Below, piece after piece: positions 4,749 through 5,167 of a stretch of 5,167 nucleotides of DNA. The stretch's first letter is position 1. The number at the start of each line of letters is the position of its first letter. The stretch covers positions 1-5,167 of the forward strand of contig CAMNIH010000124.1 in NCBI GenBank assembly GCA_946540365.1, read 5' to 3'. The DNA comes from an uncultured Bacteroidales bacterium (GTDB lineage Bacteria; Bacteroidota; Bacteroidia; Bacteroidales; P3). The notes beneath the pieces are model-generated. The model was given only the letters and a program-made list of their open reading frames with translations, made no database searches and was not told where the DNA came from. The position numbers and the translations under genes were made by a program.

Positions 4749-5167
4749 AACGCCTGCTGCTCATATTGCTTATGGTGACGGTCTTTGCAGGATGCGACAC
4801 TTCCGACCTCCGACCTCCGACCTCCGACCTATATGAACGGTTTGCACCGCGCACCGACCTCACCGTGGCGCAGGTCAAGGGCTTCCAGATCGGCGACACG
4901 CTGAAGACCGACGTGGTGCTGCTGGTGGCCGACGACAGCGCGGCATGGGCGGAGCTGAAGGCGGAGTTCGACATCCGCACGTCGGAGGGCGTCACCAGCT
5001 GGATGGGCGACATCGACGAGCCCGCCCGCCGCGTCAAACGCGCCGTCCGCCCCGCCTGGCGCGCCATGGCCGTCCATGCCGACCGCACCCTGGCCCTCTA
5101 CCGCATCGACACCGAGGCGCAGCGCCAGGCACTGCTGGACTACCAGTTAGACAATCTCAATCAGAAC
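4745..5167 (+). CDS. lipoprotein of the unknown exported family, module copy 2 (3' end cut)
   Basis: An open frame of 141 codons runs from ATG 4745 to the window edge without a stop. MKR, a hydrophobic core and lipobox FAGC give a lipoprotein lipidated at Cys17. The copy 1 homologue instead has a plain signal peptidase I type signal. Residues 20-29 come from a heptanucleotide repeat. From LYERF onward it aligns gap-free with the protein at 1579: DLTVAQVKGF, TDVVLLVADD, SEGVTSW, RVK and ALLDYQL are shared. Since copy 1 ends about ten residues after YQL, only a few codons are probably missing here. Family and function are unknown; a membrane-anchored periplasmic sensor or modulator for sigma 2 is inferred from gene order. 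A lipoprotein gene may follow outside the window, as in copy 1. Confidence 0.85.
   Translation, partial: MKRLLLILLMVTVFAGCDTSDLRPPTSDLYERFAPRTDLTVAQVKGFQIGDTLKTDVVLLVADDSAAWAELKAEFDIRTSEGVTSWMGDIDEPARRVKRAVRPAWRAMAVHADRTLALYRIDTEAQRQALLDYQLDNLNQN
4802..4829. repeat. perfect heptanucleotide array TCCGACC x4
   Basis: Four exact TCCGACC units lie within the copy 2 exported protein gene, three codons after the lipobox cysteine codon. They encode SDLRPPTSDL. Because 7 is not a multiple of 3, a change by one unit would shift the frame of the whole mature protein. Confidence 0.92.

Overview
The window looks like a GC-rich member of the Bacteroidales. Support comes from the Bacteroidetes-type TypA start, a TAnnTTTG-type -7 box in front of it, SD-poor leaders, and several small lipoproteins with lipocalin-like C-terminal features. 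Genus cannot be read from the sequence.

Layout. Bases 1-178 hold the 5' end of typA (BipA GTPase) on the minus strand, with its promoter at 205-212. A nested palindromic element with an outward-facing terminator at each end (about 292-441) separates it from the rest. A gene-free stretch follows (442-798) with an 11-bp tandem repeat and a promoter. From 799 everything is on the plus strand. A short ECF sigma factor (799-1266) overlaps a small single-pass membrane protein (1266-1550). Next come an exported protein of unknown family (1579-1989), a 350-residue lipoprotein (2013-3065), a regulatory-looking gap, and a 187-residue lipoprotein (3182-3745) closed by a strong terminator (3784-3821). 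Directly after it a second sigma / membrane protein / exported protein set begins (3866-5167) and runs to the window edge.

The main discovery is that the three-gene set sigma - small membrane protein - exported protein occurs twice in the same order. All three partners are clearly homologous between copies: about 46% identity for the sigma pair and 55% for the exported pair, both counted by hand on gap-free alignments. The small membrane protein sits where an anti-sigma factor normally sits but shows no known anti-sigma domain. The exported partner has blocks such as DLTVAQV and SEGVTSW that I cannot assign to a family. A reasonable reading is a compact, possibly undescribed envelope-signalling module: the exported protein senses or modulates, the membrane protein holds the sigma factor, and the sigma factor drives its own operon and perhaps the lipoprotein genes. 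This is inference.

The modules also carry four heptanucleotide tandem arrays, each of four units but with four different unit sequences, at gene junctions or inside the copy-2 genes. One lies directly after the lipobox of the copy-2 exported protein, where loss or gain of a unit would shift the frame. A dispersed-looking GC-rich repeat separates sigma 2 from its membrane partner, whereas in copy 1 the two genes overlap.
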